A DNA stretch of 64,000 nucleotides. Origin: Microglena sp. YARC (Eukaryota; Chlorophyta; Chlorophyceae; Chlamydomonadales; Chlamydomonadaceae). Positions 54,451-63,322 of the stretch are shown here, in pieces (position 1 is the stretch's first letter; each line of letters starts with the position of its first letter). A model generated the notes under the pieces. The model ran no database searches and had not been told where the DNA came from. It saw only the letters and a list, made by a program, of their open reading frames with translations. A program made the translations under genes and the position numbers. The stretch covers positions 52,092,540-52,156,539 of the forward strand of contig CM039464.1 of NCBI GenBank assembly GCA_022414725.1, written 5' to 3'.

Positions 54451-54745
54451 TGATGTGGACGAGGCGGTGTTCCTGCCACCACGGACCATCACAGTGTTAG
54501 TGCCTAGTTACACCACCATCTATGACACGAGTGATGCTGGCGAGGGCACATGCAGCCTGTCATGCACCACTGGGGACACGCCGTTGCATGTCGGAGACCG
54601 CATCGGATTGTATGCCACACTGCGTAGTTTCGGAAGACATACGGTTTGCTACGATTCATTCCACAGCTTGGTGTTCGAATGCGAAGGCATCACGGCGGTA
54701 GTGAACGAGTTGATCACAAACTCTGGATCACGCCGGAGCGCATGA
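54434..54745 (+). CDS. Hypothetical 103-residue protein
   Basis: Clean open frame from ATG 54434 (MIKKWFDVDEAVFLPPRTIT) just outside the right end of Fanzor copy B. Beta-rich (GDTPLHVGDRIGLYATLRSFG), probably globular. No family recognised. It ends next to a solo terminal repeat (54749-54770), so its C terminus may be affected by an old insertion. Confidence 0.45.
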   Translation: MIKKWFDVDEAVFLPPRTITVLVPSYTTIYDTSDAGEGTCSLSCTTGDTPLHVGDRIGLYATLRSFGRHTVCYDSFHSLVFECEGITAVVNELITNSGSRRSA

Positions 54746-54748
54746 AAA

Positions 54749-54772
54749 GGTTTTACTGTTCCGCCGACTGTA
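54749..54772 (-). mobile_element. Solo terminal inverted repeat (5' type)
   Basis: GGTTTTACTGTTCCGCCGAC followed by TG and TA (54771-54772) matches the right terminal repeat at 50187-50212 with three bases lost. No other element sequence is attached. Confidence 0.7.
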
Positions 54773-54823
54773 GCGAGTCGTTCCTATTTTTATATTTTTA
54801 TACATGTATATACGTGTACGTAA

Positions 54824-55321
54824 ATGTCTTCAACAACCCGCAATTCCTCTTCTACTTCAAAACGTAAGAAGACTTCTGGAGATGCGACTTTTGCAGCTAA
54901 GCTGGCTGTGTTCATGTTGAACGCTCAATCACACGACATTCATTTTTCCGAGAAGGAGGGCTTCCTTCACTCGAGTGATTACGTGAAGGGTATCATCCCC
55001 CTTTTGCATATGAACATCAGTCGCGAGGGGTTTCAAGTGGTTATGTGCACTACGAAGGGTAATTTGTCCATTGCCCTAGCTCAGTTGTGTAGTAGCAAGA
55101 ACATCGAGGATATTCTTTCTTTCGAAAAGTTCAGTTGCCTGCGTCAGTGTGCTTTTACAAGTGACGTTCTTGTTGACCGTTTCGTAGACACGATTGAGAC
55201 TTCTTATGAGACCCGCAAGAACGGAATTAAGTTGGTGAAGCAGTTGGCTAAGCACCAGCGATGGCAGGTGAGTGCCGGTATCATCCCCGAGTCCTCGATC
55301 GCGTGGTCTGAGAATCTTTAA
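54824..55321 (+). CDS. Hypothetical 165-residue protein
   Basis: Clean frame from ATG 54824 (MSSTTRNSSSTSKRKKTSGD). A Ser/Thr/Lys-rich start is followed by a globular, helical body (FAAKLAVFMLNAQSHDIHFSE, RNGIKLVKQLAKHQRWQV-like segments). Upstream AT-rich DNA (TTTTTATATTTTTATACATG) may hold the promoter. Not recognised. Confidence 0.6.
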   Translation: MSSTTRNSSSTSKRKKTSGDATFAAKLAVFMLNAQSHDIHFSEKEGFLHSSDYVKGIIPLLHMNISREGFQVVMCTTKGNLSIALAQLCSSKNIEDILSFEKFSCLRQCAFTSDVLVDRFVDTIETSYETRKNGIKLVKQLAKHQRWQVSAGIIPESSIAWSENL

Positions 55322-55411
55322 ATACAAAAAAAATTGAAAGGTTTTTCGGAACGTTAGGAATACAACAAAAACCTCCTCACACCCCTTAATATACTGCATC
55401 TGTCATACGAA

Positions 55412-55540
55412 ATGTTTGGAATCTCTGACGTCTTCGCAATCATTGCGTCCCGACCCAAGGTATTCGTCATTTACGACAACCCGACTTTCGTCGCCAAGCC
55501 TGTGTTAACACGCAAAGGGATGTCCCACACCAAGAAGTAA
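55412..55540 (+). CDS. Small hypothetical protein (42 residues)
   Basis: ATG 55412 to TAA, reading MFGISDVFAIIASRPKVFVI and ending in a basic tail (RKGMSHTKK). A hydrophobic first half could be a membrane segment. Too short for certainty, but it reads better than other frames. A 7-bp dyad (GTTTCAA GTAT TTGAAAC) lies 20 bp after the stop. Confidence 0.35.
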   Translation: MFGISDVFAIIASRPKVFVIYDNPTFVAKPVLTRKGMSHTKK

Positions 55541-55636
55541 TCTGGATGAGAAGGTGTTCCTGTTTCAAGTATTTGAAACAAAACGGGGCCAAAATCAGCA
55601 CCTCCACGTGGTGGCCCTGGATACCCAACCAAGCTG

Positions 55637-55694
55637 AAACAAATAAAACAAATAGACAATACAAAAAACGGTTGTCTATTTGTTTTATTTGTTT
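55637..55694. terminator. Perfect 23-bp hairpin
   Basis: Left arm 55637-55659 and right arm 55672-55694 are exact inverted repeats (core AAATAGACAA / TTGTCTATTT) with a 12-base loop. In several giant viruses transcripts end at such palindromes. It is followed by a partial transposon terminal repeat (GTTTCATTTTACTGTTCC at 55708-55727). A terminator role is inferred. Confidence 0.5.
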
Positions 55695-55889
55695 TATTTG
55701 TTTTTGGATGTTTCATTTTACTGTTCCCTTCCGGTCGCCCCGCTGGGGGAAAGAGGTGAAAGGGGATCCGCGCTTGTTGAATACAAAATCCTGTACGTGT
55801 ATGCCTTTGTTTGATATCCTACGGATTGTATCATGTCATTTACATGTGAAAACGAGTATACCCCCCCATGTCATGTCCCAATGTAATGC

Positions 55890-56165
55890 GATCTTGAGCG
55901 CCCTCTTGTTCTCGTACAACTGGCGTGCATTTGCGTACTGGAACTTATTGGTGAGACCGCAGTCCAGCTTGATTGATGTGCCGTCCGTCCAGCTTGATTT
56001 CGATGGTGTACGTCTGACGCGTGAACTCTCACTCGATCATCCATGCATGCATGCGACTTGACGTCGGTCGTGAAGTTGTTGAGCATGAGCACGATGGAAT
56101 CGATCGTGGTCACGTACCTTACCCATGCACGCTTGTTAAGCGCATGCAACACTCCCAGTATGGAC
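55890..56165 (-). pseudogene. D5-like primase-helicase fragment
   Basis: The minus strand matches 26560-26840 of the frameshifted D5-like gene (ALNKRAWVRYVTTIDSIVLM, NNFTTDVKSHA), i.e. the part just after Walker A. It stands alone, with changed frames and small duplications (CATGCATGCATG). Confidence 0.7.
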
Positions 56166-56275
56166 AAGGAGGGGATGCGAAAGCCGCCGTGTCATGTGTG
56201 ATAATGGACAATGAGAATGCGAAAGCCGCATGGTGGCCTCAGCCGTGTATTGTCTTATGCTTTGATTGAACCTAA

Positions 56276-56366
56276 ACCCTAAACCAAGATCGACTCTATA
56301 AAAAAACAGGATCCACAAATTCAGTCATTTTAGCTTGACAATTTATTGGATAAACGTGCTTAGCAA
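56276..56366 (+). promoter_or_regulatory. TATA-containing upstream region of the D5 helicase gene
   Basis: TCTATAAAAAAACAGGATCC (TATA at 56297) is followed by a 40-base segment also found before the sister locus (57801 onward), up to AACGTGCTTAGCAAATGC. The two upstream regions are duplicates, including CCTAAACC runs. The sister's ATG is lost here. Confidence 0.6.
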
Positions 56367-57449
56367 ATGCAAAAGCGGAAATCTGACCTAGACTACGTCG
56401 TCATGCTAGATCAAATGCTGGACTACGCCAAGGACAGGAGACTCATGAAGGGCAACGGAAACGTGTACGAACCCATCGAATCTTGTCCGTGTGCCTACCG
56501 CGTGCTCTGCGACTATCAAGAATATGTCAACAAGTCGTTGAAGCACAACCCTGAGACGTACAAGATGCTGCTGATGCACCCTTCTCGAGGGAATGGATGT
56601 GTCAAGTACCTGCAGAAGCTGAATCAAGAGGAGAGGATGCCTCAGTACACAGTCGACAAGAATTTACTGTCCTTCTCGAACGGAGTTCTTTGTCTGTCTG
56701 ACATGCGGTTCGTCCCCTATGACGTGATAGGAAAGGTTGCTCGCCACCATCTCGACTGCGACTACAATGCATCTACCGACACGCCGATCATCGACAAGAT
56801 CCTGAAGACAAACTTCGATGACGAAGTTGCGTCGATGTTTTATGCGATGGTCGGCAGGCTGTTCTTCGAAGTTGGCAAACACGACAACTGGAAAGTTATG
56901 CCATACCTGGTCGGCGTCGGTGGTACGGGGAAGTCTGTACTGCTGAATACCATCACATCGTGCTTCGCTGAAGATGCTGTTGGCAATCTCTCAAGCAATC
57001 TTGGTTCAGCAAACATCTTCGACAAGGAGGTCTTTGTGGGATGTAACATGCCGGCTGAAATGAGAAGATGTATCCCTCAAGTCTCGTTCAAGAGAATGAC
57101 TTCTGGCGATCAGCTTGAAATCCCGAGGAAAAGTAAGAAGGCCGTGTTCATCAAGTGGACTACACCGATCATTATTGTGAGCAATTACACGCCGGACTAC
57201 ACTGGTGACAATATTGGACGCCACATCGTCTCCTTCCGCTTCGACGTCCCTGTACCAAATGCAGAGCGCGACTACGGTCTCATAGCTAAGATCATGGAGA
57301 CTGGAGAGATTGGCAACTTTATCCACCGTGCCCTGGTTGAGTACGATGCCCTGCGGAAGCGCATTCGTGGAGACTTCTGGACGGCTGTTCCACCCATCAT
57401 GATCGACTGGCAGAACCGCCTAGCTGTGTCAAAGAACAAGCTCCACTAG
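56367..57449 (+). CDS. D5-like SF3 helicase, primase part missing
   Basis: 360 residues, intact frame. D5_N-like part LLSFSNGVLCLSDMRFVPYD (about 100-120), Walker A GVGGTGKS (183-190), B-region EVFVGCNMPAEM (221-232), motif C TTPIIIVSNY with Asn 273, and an arginine-finger region GRHIVSFRF (284-292). SF3 helicases form hexamers that unwind DNA at replication forks. Family members normally have an N-terminal primase domain; here the start region matches the sister gene at 57858 only up to LSKC, after which the primase part is deleted. Translation probably begins at ATG 56367, eight bases inside the old coding frame. Confidence 0.85.
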   Translation: MQKRKSDLDYVVMLDQMLDYAKDRRLMKGNGNVYEPIESCPCAYRVLCDYQEYVNKSLKHNPETYKMLLMHPSRGNGCVKYLQKLNQEERMPQYTVDKNLLSFSNGVLCLSDMRFVPYDVIGKVARHHLDCDYNASTDTPIIDKILKTNFDDEVASMFYAMVGRLFFEVGKHDNWKVMPYLVGVGGTGKSVLLNTITSCFAEDAVGNLSSNLGSANIFDKEVFVGCNMPAEMRRCIPQVSFKRMTSGDQLEIPRKSKKAVFIKWTTPIIIVSNYTPDYTGDNIGRHIVSFRFDVPVPNAERDYGLIAKIMETGEIGNFIHRALVEYDALRKRIRGDFWTAVPPIMIDWQNRLAVSKNKLH

Positions 57450-57589
57450 TTCCTGATAATGGACAATGAAGATCGCCGATAAAATGAAAATGTATCGTCT
57501 GTCGCCGTATTTCACCAACAAATGAGCGTTCCTTGCTCAGCGCCGATTTTCAAATGTTTTTTCACCCATTATGTAACAGATTATTCGAT

Positions 57590-57715
57590 AGCTTAAATCT
57601 CTGGCTGGACCGTACAGATTGCCCAGGTAGCTTTCCAAGCTTGTAAGTAGCTAGTCTAACGATCCCCGAGAAGGGACTGCTCGTTTTCGTAAGCATTGTC
57701 GAGGGCGCGCAGCTT
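57590..57715. repeat. Dispersed repeat R1, partial copy 3
   Basis: CCGTACAGATTGCCCAGGTA and GGACTGCTCGTTTTCGTAAGC match the R1 blocks at 21690-21790 and 29050-29150. It lies immediately upstream of the deleted D5 locus. Confidence 0.7.
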
Positions 57716-57857
57716 CATGGTTACACACCGCGATACAAATGTGACCTTCGAGACTCCCCACAAGTGTGAAACCCTAAAACCTAAACCAAGCTATGGACTC
57801 TATAAAAAAACAGGATCCACAAATTCAGTCATTTTACATAGCAACTTTATCTTGACC

Positions 57858-58476
57858 ATGGATTGGAGCAACGTGCTTAGCAAATGCGAGTCGGAATGCA
57901 AGAGGACCGGTGTGTCAACGCACGTGGCGATGAACGGCGGGAAGTATTACGTAGCAGCCAATGTATACGATGAATTTATGAGTACATACATCGACGAAAT
58001 GAATTCTGGAAGGTTCCTCTCGATCGTCGAGCAGCACCGATACATTGGCCCGGCAATCGTCGACATAGACTTGCGACAATCACGTTGACGACCGCGAAAG
58101 GCTGTTTTCAAGCCTTCCCGAATCAATGGGTAACTGGAAGGCCGACGTCCTCGGAAGCGCCAACCCCATGTCGGAGTGGCTCAGCGAGGTGCTCGTAGTC
58201 ACTGGCAATTCCAGTGACTTTGTGACTGGAGGATACTTGAAGACCGAGTGGGTCTCCGCATTCGGCGTGCAGGGAAAGGGGTCCGGGTTTACAATCCCGC
58301 TGCTCAACGCCTACATCGAGGGAGTCAACAAGGCCGAGAAGGACCCATCAAAGCGCGTGATCATTTGCGGAGCAGGTTCATCAAACGTGGTTGTGGAAAA
58401 CAATCGCATTACGACTAAGAGACACGTGTACAAGGGCATTGCGTTCAAGCCCCTACACGATGAGATAGTGTATTAA
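57858..58476 (+). pseudogene. D5-like primase-helicase with internal deletion
   Basis: From ATG 57858 the N-terminal start of a D5-type protein is visible (MDWSNVLSKCESECKR, then FLSIVEQHRYIGPAIVDIDL, the Asp-containing primase motif). Around 58088 the frame ends and the sequence jumps to the C-terminal tail (NWKADVLGSANPMSEWLSEV to 58476), with the whole helicase core absent. The tail matches the end of the gene at 63323-63958. The neighbour at 56367 has the core but lacks this N terminus, so the two loci are complementary deletion products. TATA-like TATAAAAAAACAGG at 57801. Confidence 0.75.
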
Positions 58477-58805
58477 TTTAGTTGACTGGTTTGCATCGCT
58501 CCAAAATACAGTCGTGAGCCTGAAATGTGTAACAACAACTTGTCTCCTTGAGTCGACCCTGATGGCAGCCTGGACAATAATTGGATCTCTCTCACTTGTA
58601 TAACTGTAACTCATAACTTACAGAGATCGGGCCCTCAATGGGAATGTCTGTGCAAAGAACAGAAGAGGGGTAAATCCAATGCTAATCAGGCATGCTACAT
58701 GCGTCAATGAAAAGCTTGCGCCCCGGTCCCATATCCTCAGCGCGGTACCAACACACAAGCTGCCAGCACGCTCAAGAGAGTCGATAGCAGTCCGCATACA
58801 ATACA
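58477..58805. other. Intergenic stretch, no gene seen
   Basis: AT-rich, with no open frame that reads as protein. It leads into the tandem array. Confidence 0.5.
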
Positions 58806-59845
58806 CACTCAGAGTATCTTACAAATACAAATAATACAAAAATACAAATAATAATAGTCCAATTGTAATATCTTTTTTCTGTTTCTGGAAATTTAATATA
58901 TTACACCCCAACGACCTTATAAAAACGTATTATTGTATTATTTGTATTAGGAGACGCAAACACGCAATCAGAGTATCTTACAAATACCCGCCAGCTCAAG
59001 TCCGCATACAATACATACTCAGAGTATCTTACAAATACAAATAATACAAAAATACAAATAATAATAGTCCAATTGTAATATCTTTTTTCTGTTTCTGGAA
59101 ATTAATATATATTACACCCCAACGACCCTTTAAAAACGTATTATTGTATTATTTGTATTAGGAGACGCAAACACGCAATCAGAGTATCTTACAAATACCC
59201 GCCAGCTCAAGAGAGTCCATAGCAGTCCGCATACAATACATACTCAGAGTATCTTACAAATACAAATAATACAAAAATACAAATAATAATAGTCCAATTG
59301 TAAATGCGTTTTCTGTTTTTGGGGATTTAATATATTACACCCCAACGACCTTATAAAAACGTATTATTTGTATTATTTGTATTAGGAGACGCAAACACGC
59401 AATCAGAGTATCTTACAAATACCCGCCAGCTCAAGAGAGTCCATAGCAGTCCGCATACAATACATACTCAGAGTATCTTACAAATACAAATAATACAAAA
59501 ATACAAATAATAATAGTCCAATTGTAAATGCGTTTTCTGTTTTTGGGGATTTAATATATTACACCCCAACGACCTTATAAAAACGTATTATTTGTATTAT
59601 TTGTATTAGGAGACGCAAACACGCAATCAGAGTATCTTACAAATACCCGCCAGCTCAAGAGAGTCCATAGCAGTCCGCATACAATACATACTCAGAGTAT
59701 CTTACAAATACAAATAATACAAAAATACAAATAATAATAGTCCAATTGTAAATGCGTTTTCTGTTTTTGGGGATTTAATATATTACACCCCAACGACCTT
59801 ATAAAAACGTATTATTTGTATTATTTGTATTAGGAGACGCAAACA
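58806..59845. repeat. Tandem array, about 220-bp unit, nearly five copies
   Basis: Units begin at AGAGTATCTTACAAATACAA (about 58810, 59025, 59245, 59470, 59695) and contain ACAAATAATACAAAAATAC, ATTACACCCCAACGACC, AACGTATTATTTGTATT and GGAGACGCAAACACGC. The last three are nearly identical and the first is shorter. Inside each unit ACAAATAATAC and GTATTATTTGT are inverted, so single strands would fold. Non-coding and AT-rich; might serve as an origin or recombination array. Confidence 0.9.
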
Positions 59846-59965
59846 CTCAATCAAACACACGCGCATCTTAGGCACATACAAGCACGCACATGCATGCACA
59901 CACAGGGGTCCTCGTGGTCTTCCTAAGATAAGGTGTGTGCGATGGCCATGTGCAGTATGTACGCG

Positions 59966-60775
59966 TTACAGTTGTTCTCCATCGCCGCAGCATTTTTGCA
60001 CGGCATCGGCGAACCGTGCGCCACCAACGCATTGATGCACTCTACGTGGTCTGCCTGCGGGAATCGGAAACGCCTCCTCAAACATGTACCTGACTTGCTT
60101 TGCCCCCAGGTCTTTGAGTACTGCGAGGGTCTTGTTTGCGGTCGTTTTTCCTTCAACAGACGTCTGAATGCGTCGCATTATATCTGTCTGTTTCACCACT
60201 TTTTCAGAGAGTTCATCGATGTTTGCAGAGATGAATTCGATCACAGAGGGGACCTTGTGTGGTTGATTTGCATCGACGACATTCTGTATGATCTCTGTGC
60301 ACAGATTCGCGACGATTCCTTCTCTTTCCACGGTGTCCTCGTGGTCTTCCTCGCGCACATCTATCTCTGACTCGCGCACCTCTGTATCTGACTCGTCGGA
60401 TGTGGCATCATCGCCGTTTGCTTCTGCGCGTTTCCACAGGAATTTATGATACATCGCGGCCTGCATCTGCAGCACCACAGTCGGAAACATCGACTGATCA
60501 ATTTCAAAGTATTCTGTGCCGATGTCTTTTCTTTCGATCACATCGTCATTGTAACGGAGCATGTTCAGTAGGCATTTTTCGGCTTCCCTCGACTTGTTGC
60601 GCTGTACGCCAATGGCAAAGACCATCTGCGATCCGTTTGGATAATTCGATAATCTCTTGTGGAACGGTTTTGTTGTGTGCCCGATCTTGATGATTACCTC
60701 ATCGGATGTGAGTGTGTGCGTGACAAACTCGCGCTCGATGATACCGTACACAACGTTTGATGTCCTGTGTGCCAT
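59966..60775 (-). CDS. T5orf172 (GIY-YIG related) domain protein
   Basis: 269 residues from ATG 60775 (MAHRTSNVVYGIIEREFVTH). The first 110 residues fit T5orf172: VVYGIIE, EVIIKIGHTTKPFHKRLSNY, KSREAEKCLLNMLRYND, GTEYFEID. The domain is linked to DNA binding and, through GIY-YIG kinship, to nicking. An acidic linker (SDESDTEVRESEIDVREEDH) and a helical second half follow. The last 40 residues look better in another frame, open to about 59923 (ADHVECINALVAHGSPMPCK), so an indel near 60055 is likely. Promoter-like motif TTATTTGAGAACAACTGTA sits 9 bp upstream. Confidence 0.7.
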   Translation of the reverse strand: MAHRTSNVVYGIIEREFVTHTLTSDEVIIKIGHTTKPFHKRLSNYPNGSQMVFAIGVQRNKSREAEKCLLNMLRYNDDVIERKDIGTEYFEIDQSMFPTVVLQMQAAMYHKFLWKRAEANGDDATSDESDTEVRESEIDVREEDHEDTVEREGIVANLCTEIIQNVVDANQPHKVPSVIEFISANIDELSEKVVKQTDIMRRIQTSVEGKTTANKTLAVLKDLGAKQVRYMFEEAFPIPAGRPRRVHQCVGGARFADAVQKCCGDGEQL

Positions 60776-60782
60776 CGAATGA

Positions 60783-60804
60783 TACAGTTGTTCTCAAATA
60801 AATC
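60783..60804 (-). promoter_or_regulatory. Promoter-like motif upstream of the T5orf172 gene
   Basis: On the minus strand, ATTTATTTGAGAACAACTGT then A, then seven bases to the ATG. It shares the 3' half of the block before 6264, 43619 and 45600 but not the GGTGTCCCAC part. Confidence 0.5.
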
Positions 60805-60954
60805 GTATTGTTGATGATTACGTTTACACCATATTCCTCCTCTTTCGACCGGAAGCTACCTAGAAGCTACCCAATAAGATTCTCAGGATCTACTTGCTCG
60901 CGCGCGAAGATAATGTGTGTGCGATGGCCATGTGCAGTATGTCCGCTTTACATT

Positions 60955-61365
60955 TCACAATACATGCTGATCCAAATGAACTGCTACCCCAACCGAAGCA
61001 CACGCCGTCCTATACTCCGCAATATGTTTAGGAGTCATAGCACCAACGTCATCAGGCGAGAACGACAACAACTTTTGCCTGAGACGGTCCTCAGCCGCAT
61101 GACGGGCAGTAGCTTCATTGTCGGCACGGTCCTCTGCCTCACGCCGGGCATTAGCTTCCGAACGAAGTGCAGTAGCTTCTGCGCGACGTGCAGAAGCTTC
61201 ATTGTCGGCACGGTCCTCAGCCTCACGCCGGGCAGTAGCTTCATTTTCAGCACGATAGGCATCAGCACGACGGTGGAAGTACATGAAAAGCGCAATGGTT
61301 GTTGCAACCGCTACAGTCAGCGGAACAGTATCAACCATACATGTATAAACATAACTTCCATTCAA
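60955..61365 (-). CDS. Membrane-anchored Ala/Glu/Arg-rich coiled-coil protein
   Basis: 136 residues from ATG 61365. A short extracellular or luminal start (MNGSYVYTCMVDT) is followed by one membrane segment (VPLTVAVATTIALFMYFHRR), then a repeat coiled coil (AEDRADNEATARREA-type units) and a small C-terminal end (SPDDVGAMTPKHIAEYRTAC). Shape suggests a stalk or scaffold on an internal membrane. Internal repeats produce long open frames on the other strand. Confidence 0.65.
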   Translation of the reverse strand: MNGSYVYTCMVDTVPLTVAVATTIALFMYFHRRADAYRAENEATARREAEDRADNEASARRAEATALRSEANARREAEDRADNEATARHAAEDRLRQKLLSFSPDDVGAMTPKHIAEYRTACASVGVAVHLDQHVL

Positions 61366-61392
61366 TCATAAATCACCATTACACAACACGGC

Positions 61393-62478
61393 ATGAAGTC
61401 TGTTATTTCTACTGATGAGTTAACCGATCATATATTGAGGCGTCTCAAATGCGAAGAATGCAAATGGATTTTTGGGGGGTTGAGTTCTAATCCATGTTTA
61501 ACATGGGGTGTGATACTCGCAAATCCTGACAAGGCATGGGATTGGGAATGGTTGAGCAAAAAACAGGTCATTACGTGGGAGATTGTCTCGAGTAACCCTA
61601 ACAAACAATGGGATTGGGGTGGGTTGAGCATGAATCTCAACATCACTCAGGACATTGTACTCAACAATCCTGACAAAATGTGGGATTGGTATTGGTTAAG
61701 TAGAAATCCATGCACTACGTTGGGTATGGTGTTGAGTTACCCATACAAAAAATGGAGTTGGTATTGGTTGAGTAGCAACCCGAGTATTACTTGGGGCGAC
61801 ATACAATCCAACCCATATAAACCATGGGATTGGAATATGTTGAGCACAAATCCTAACATTACATGGGATATTGTACAAACCAACCCACACAAACCATGGA
61901 AATGGATAGGATTAAGTATGAACCCTAATGTCACAATGGACATTGTACTCAACAACCCAGATAAACCATGGGACTGGTATATGTTGAGCAGAAACCCTAA
62001 CATTACATGGGATATTGTACAGAACAACCCAGATAAACCATGGGATTGGATTGTATTAAGCATGAACAAAAACATCACTAATGACATTGTACTCAGTAAC
62101 CCAGATAAACCGTGGAACTGGTATTATATCAGTACAAACCCGATCGTTACGTGGGAAATAGTACAAGCCAACCCAGGGAAATCGTGGGATTGGCGCGGGT
62201 TGAGTAGAAACCCCAACATCACGCTTGACATTGTACTAGAAAACCCAGATGAAGCATGGGATTGGAGTGTATTGAGCACAAATCCCAACATGTTAATTAG
62301 CGACAAAGACATTTATGGGATAGTGAAAAGACGTGAAGCAGCTATAAAGATCCAAAAAAGTTGGAGACATGTAAATACCAACCCTAGGTATGTAGTGTGT
62401 CGGAGTAGACTCTTGAAAGAGTATAATGAACTCAATCCCATGGATTATCGGGGTTTGTTTGAACAATGTCAAAGGTGA
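61393..62478 (+). CDS. NP-DK-WDW repeat protein with IQ-like tail
   Basis: 361 residues from ATG 61393. About 12 tandem units of 24 residues with the pattern NPDKPWDWYMLSRNPNITWD. After residue 300 the sequence changes to a helical IQ-like tail (REAAIKIQKSWRHVNTNPRY, then CRSRLLKEYNELNPMDYRG). Repeats of this type with this tail are known to me from giant viruses (mimivirus-like and pithovirus-like); function unknown. Long minus-strand frames across it are repeat shadows. Confidence 0.75.
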   Translation: MKSVISTDELTDHILRRLKCEECKWIFGGLSSNPCLTWGVILANPDKAWDWEWLSKKQVITWEIVSSNPNKQWDWGGLSMNLNITQDIVLNNPDKMWDWYWLSRNPCTTLGMVLSYPYKKWSWYWLSSNPSITWGDIQSNPYKPWDWNMLSTNPNITWDIVQTNPHKPWKWIGLSMNPNVTMDIVLNNPDKPWDWYMLSRNPNITWDIVQNNPDKPWDWIVLSMNKNITNDIVLSNPDKPWNWYYISTNPIVTWEIVQANPGKSWDWRGLSRNPNITLDIVLENPDEAWDWSVLSTNPNMLISDKDIYGIVKRREAAIKIQKSWRHVNTNPRYVVCRSRLLKEYNELNPMDYRGLFEQCQR

Positions 62479-62505
62479 TGTTTGGGGGAATCCCAAATTC
62501 TGAAG

Positions 62506-62572
62506 CGACTGATGTTCGTAAACAAATAAGTTTTTAACACACCCAATTCAGAAACCATCACTAAGCGGTTTC
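62506..62572 (-). mobile_element. Transposase 5'-end fragment of Fanzor-mariner
   Basis: GCGACTGATGTTCGTAAACA and TTTTTAACACACCCAATTCAG match the start of the transposase gene in reverse, followed by AGCGGTTTCATTTTA, a piece of the 3' terminal repeat. Two ends of the element appear fused, as after an internal deletion. Confidence 0.6.
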
Positions 62573-62957
62573 ATTTTATGACTCTTGTATAAATATGAGC
62601 ATTGATGAGGCTGCGCAAGCCACCGTGGTGTCGTGTGTACGAGGAGTATGCGAAAGCCTCCGCCTCGGCATGTGAGGATGCGGCATGATGTGTCGTGATG
62701 TGTCGTGCGTGCGTGCGTGCGTGTCTTGTGTATTCAGTCTGATTAATTGGCTGACATTGGTGTTCCTCCTCTCTTTGCGCGTGTACTCAGATGTTTTTCG
62801 ATCGTCGTCGACAGTGAGTGTTGTGTTCCTCCGTTTGCGTGTGTACGTGTACAGTGAAACACTTTATCGATTCTTGCATTCTATTGTTTGCCCGCAAAGA
62901 ACAAAGAACAGATACCATTGACCAGCTTGGTGTTGAAGACTGAAGCTGACAAGACGT
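62573..62957. other. Intergenic stretch with dispersed motifs
   Basis: Carries GCGAAAGCCTCCGCC-like motifs and GTGCGTGCGTGCGTG. No gene seen. Confidence 0.5.
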
Positions 62958-63033
62958 CACATCTCGTCCACAATATCAGACTTCCACTCCATTATATGAC
63001 AGAGTGGAAGTCTGATATTGTGGACGAGATGTG
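62958..63033. repeat. Perfect 32-bp inverted repeat
   Basis: Arms 62958-62989 and 63002-63033 are exact complements with a 12-base loop (CATTATATGACA). The right arm is coding-like and matches the start of the D5 tail (ATGACAGAGTGGAAGTCTGA). So the left arm is an inverted copy of a gene piece, unlike an ordinary terminator. Confidence 0.9.
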
Positions 63034-63171
63034 TCCGACTGTAATGGGACATAATCCTTCCACAGGAACTTGAGGACGGTCCCCGCCAATGAGACCATCC
63101 GTGTCCACGATGTCAAGGCGTTGCTCGACCGTCTCGTCCCTCAGCATCAGTACCGTGAATGCATCGAATAA
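62996..63171 (+). pseudogene. D5-like C-terminal fragment
   Basis: MTEWKSDIVDEM (compare MTEWKSGIAD in the gene at 63323-63958) and, in another frame after about 63065, TVPANETIRVHDVKALLDRL to a TAA at 63171. It looks like the two ends of a C-terminal domain joined with loss of the middle. Confidence 0.5.
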
Positions 63172-63322
63172 AGAAGTGTGCTGTGAATAAGAGTACGCTG
63201 ACTTGTTTATACTCGTCTACGAGTGTACGAGGGTTCGAAATCCGGCGTGTGTTCGATCGCGTCAGATGGACGATGTTCAACGAGGATGATGATGATGCTA
63301 AAGCATCCCCCCTCAATCGTGT

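Noticed and set aside
56270..56290. Telomere-like CCTAAACCCTAAACC, also near 57775 and 4775
   Set aside because: Only one or two units, part of a duplicated upstream region; too short to call telomeric.
57515..57560. Possible further MITE (ATGAGCGTTCCTTGCTCAGC, GCCGATTTTC)
   Set aside because: Only the left end is loosely similar and no right end or TA duplication is found.
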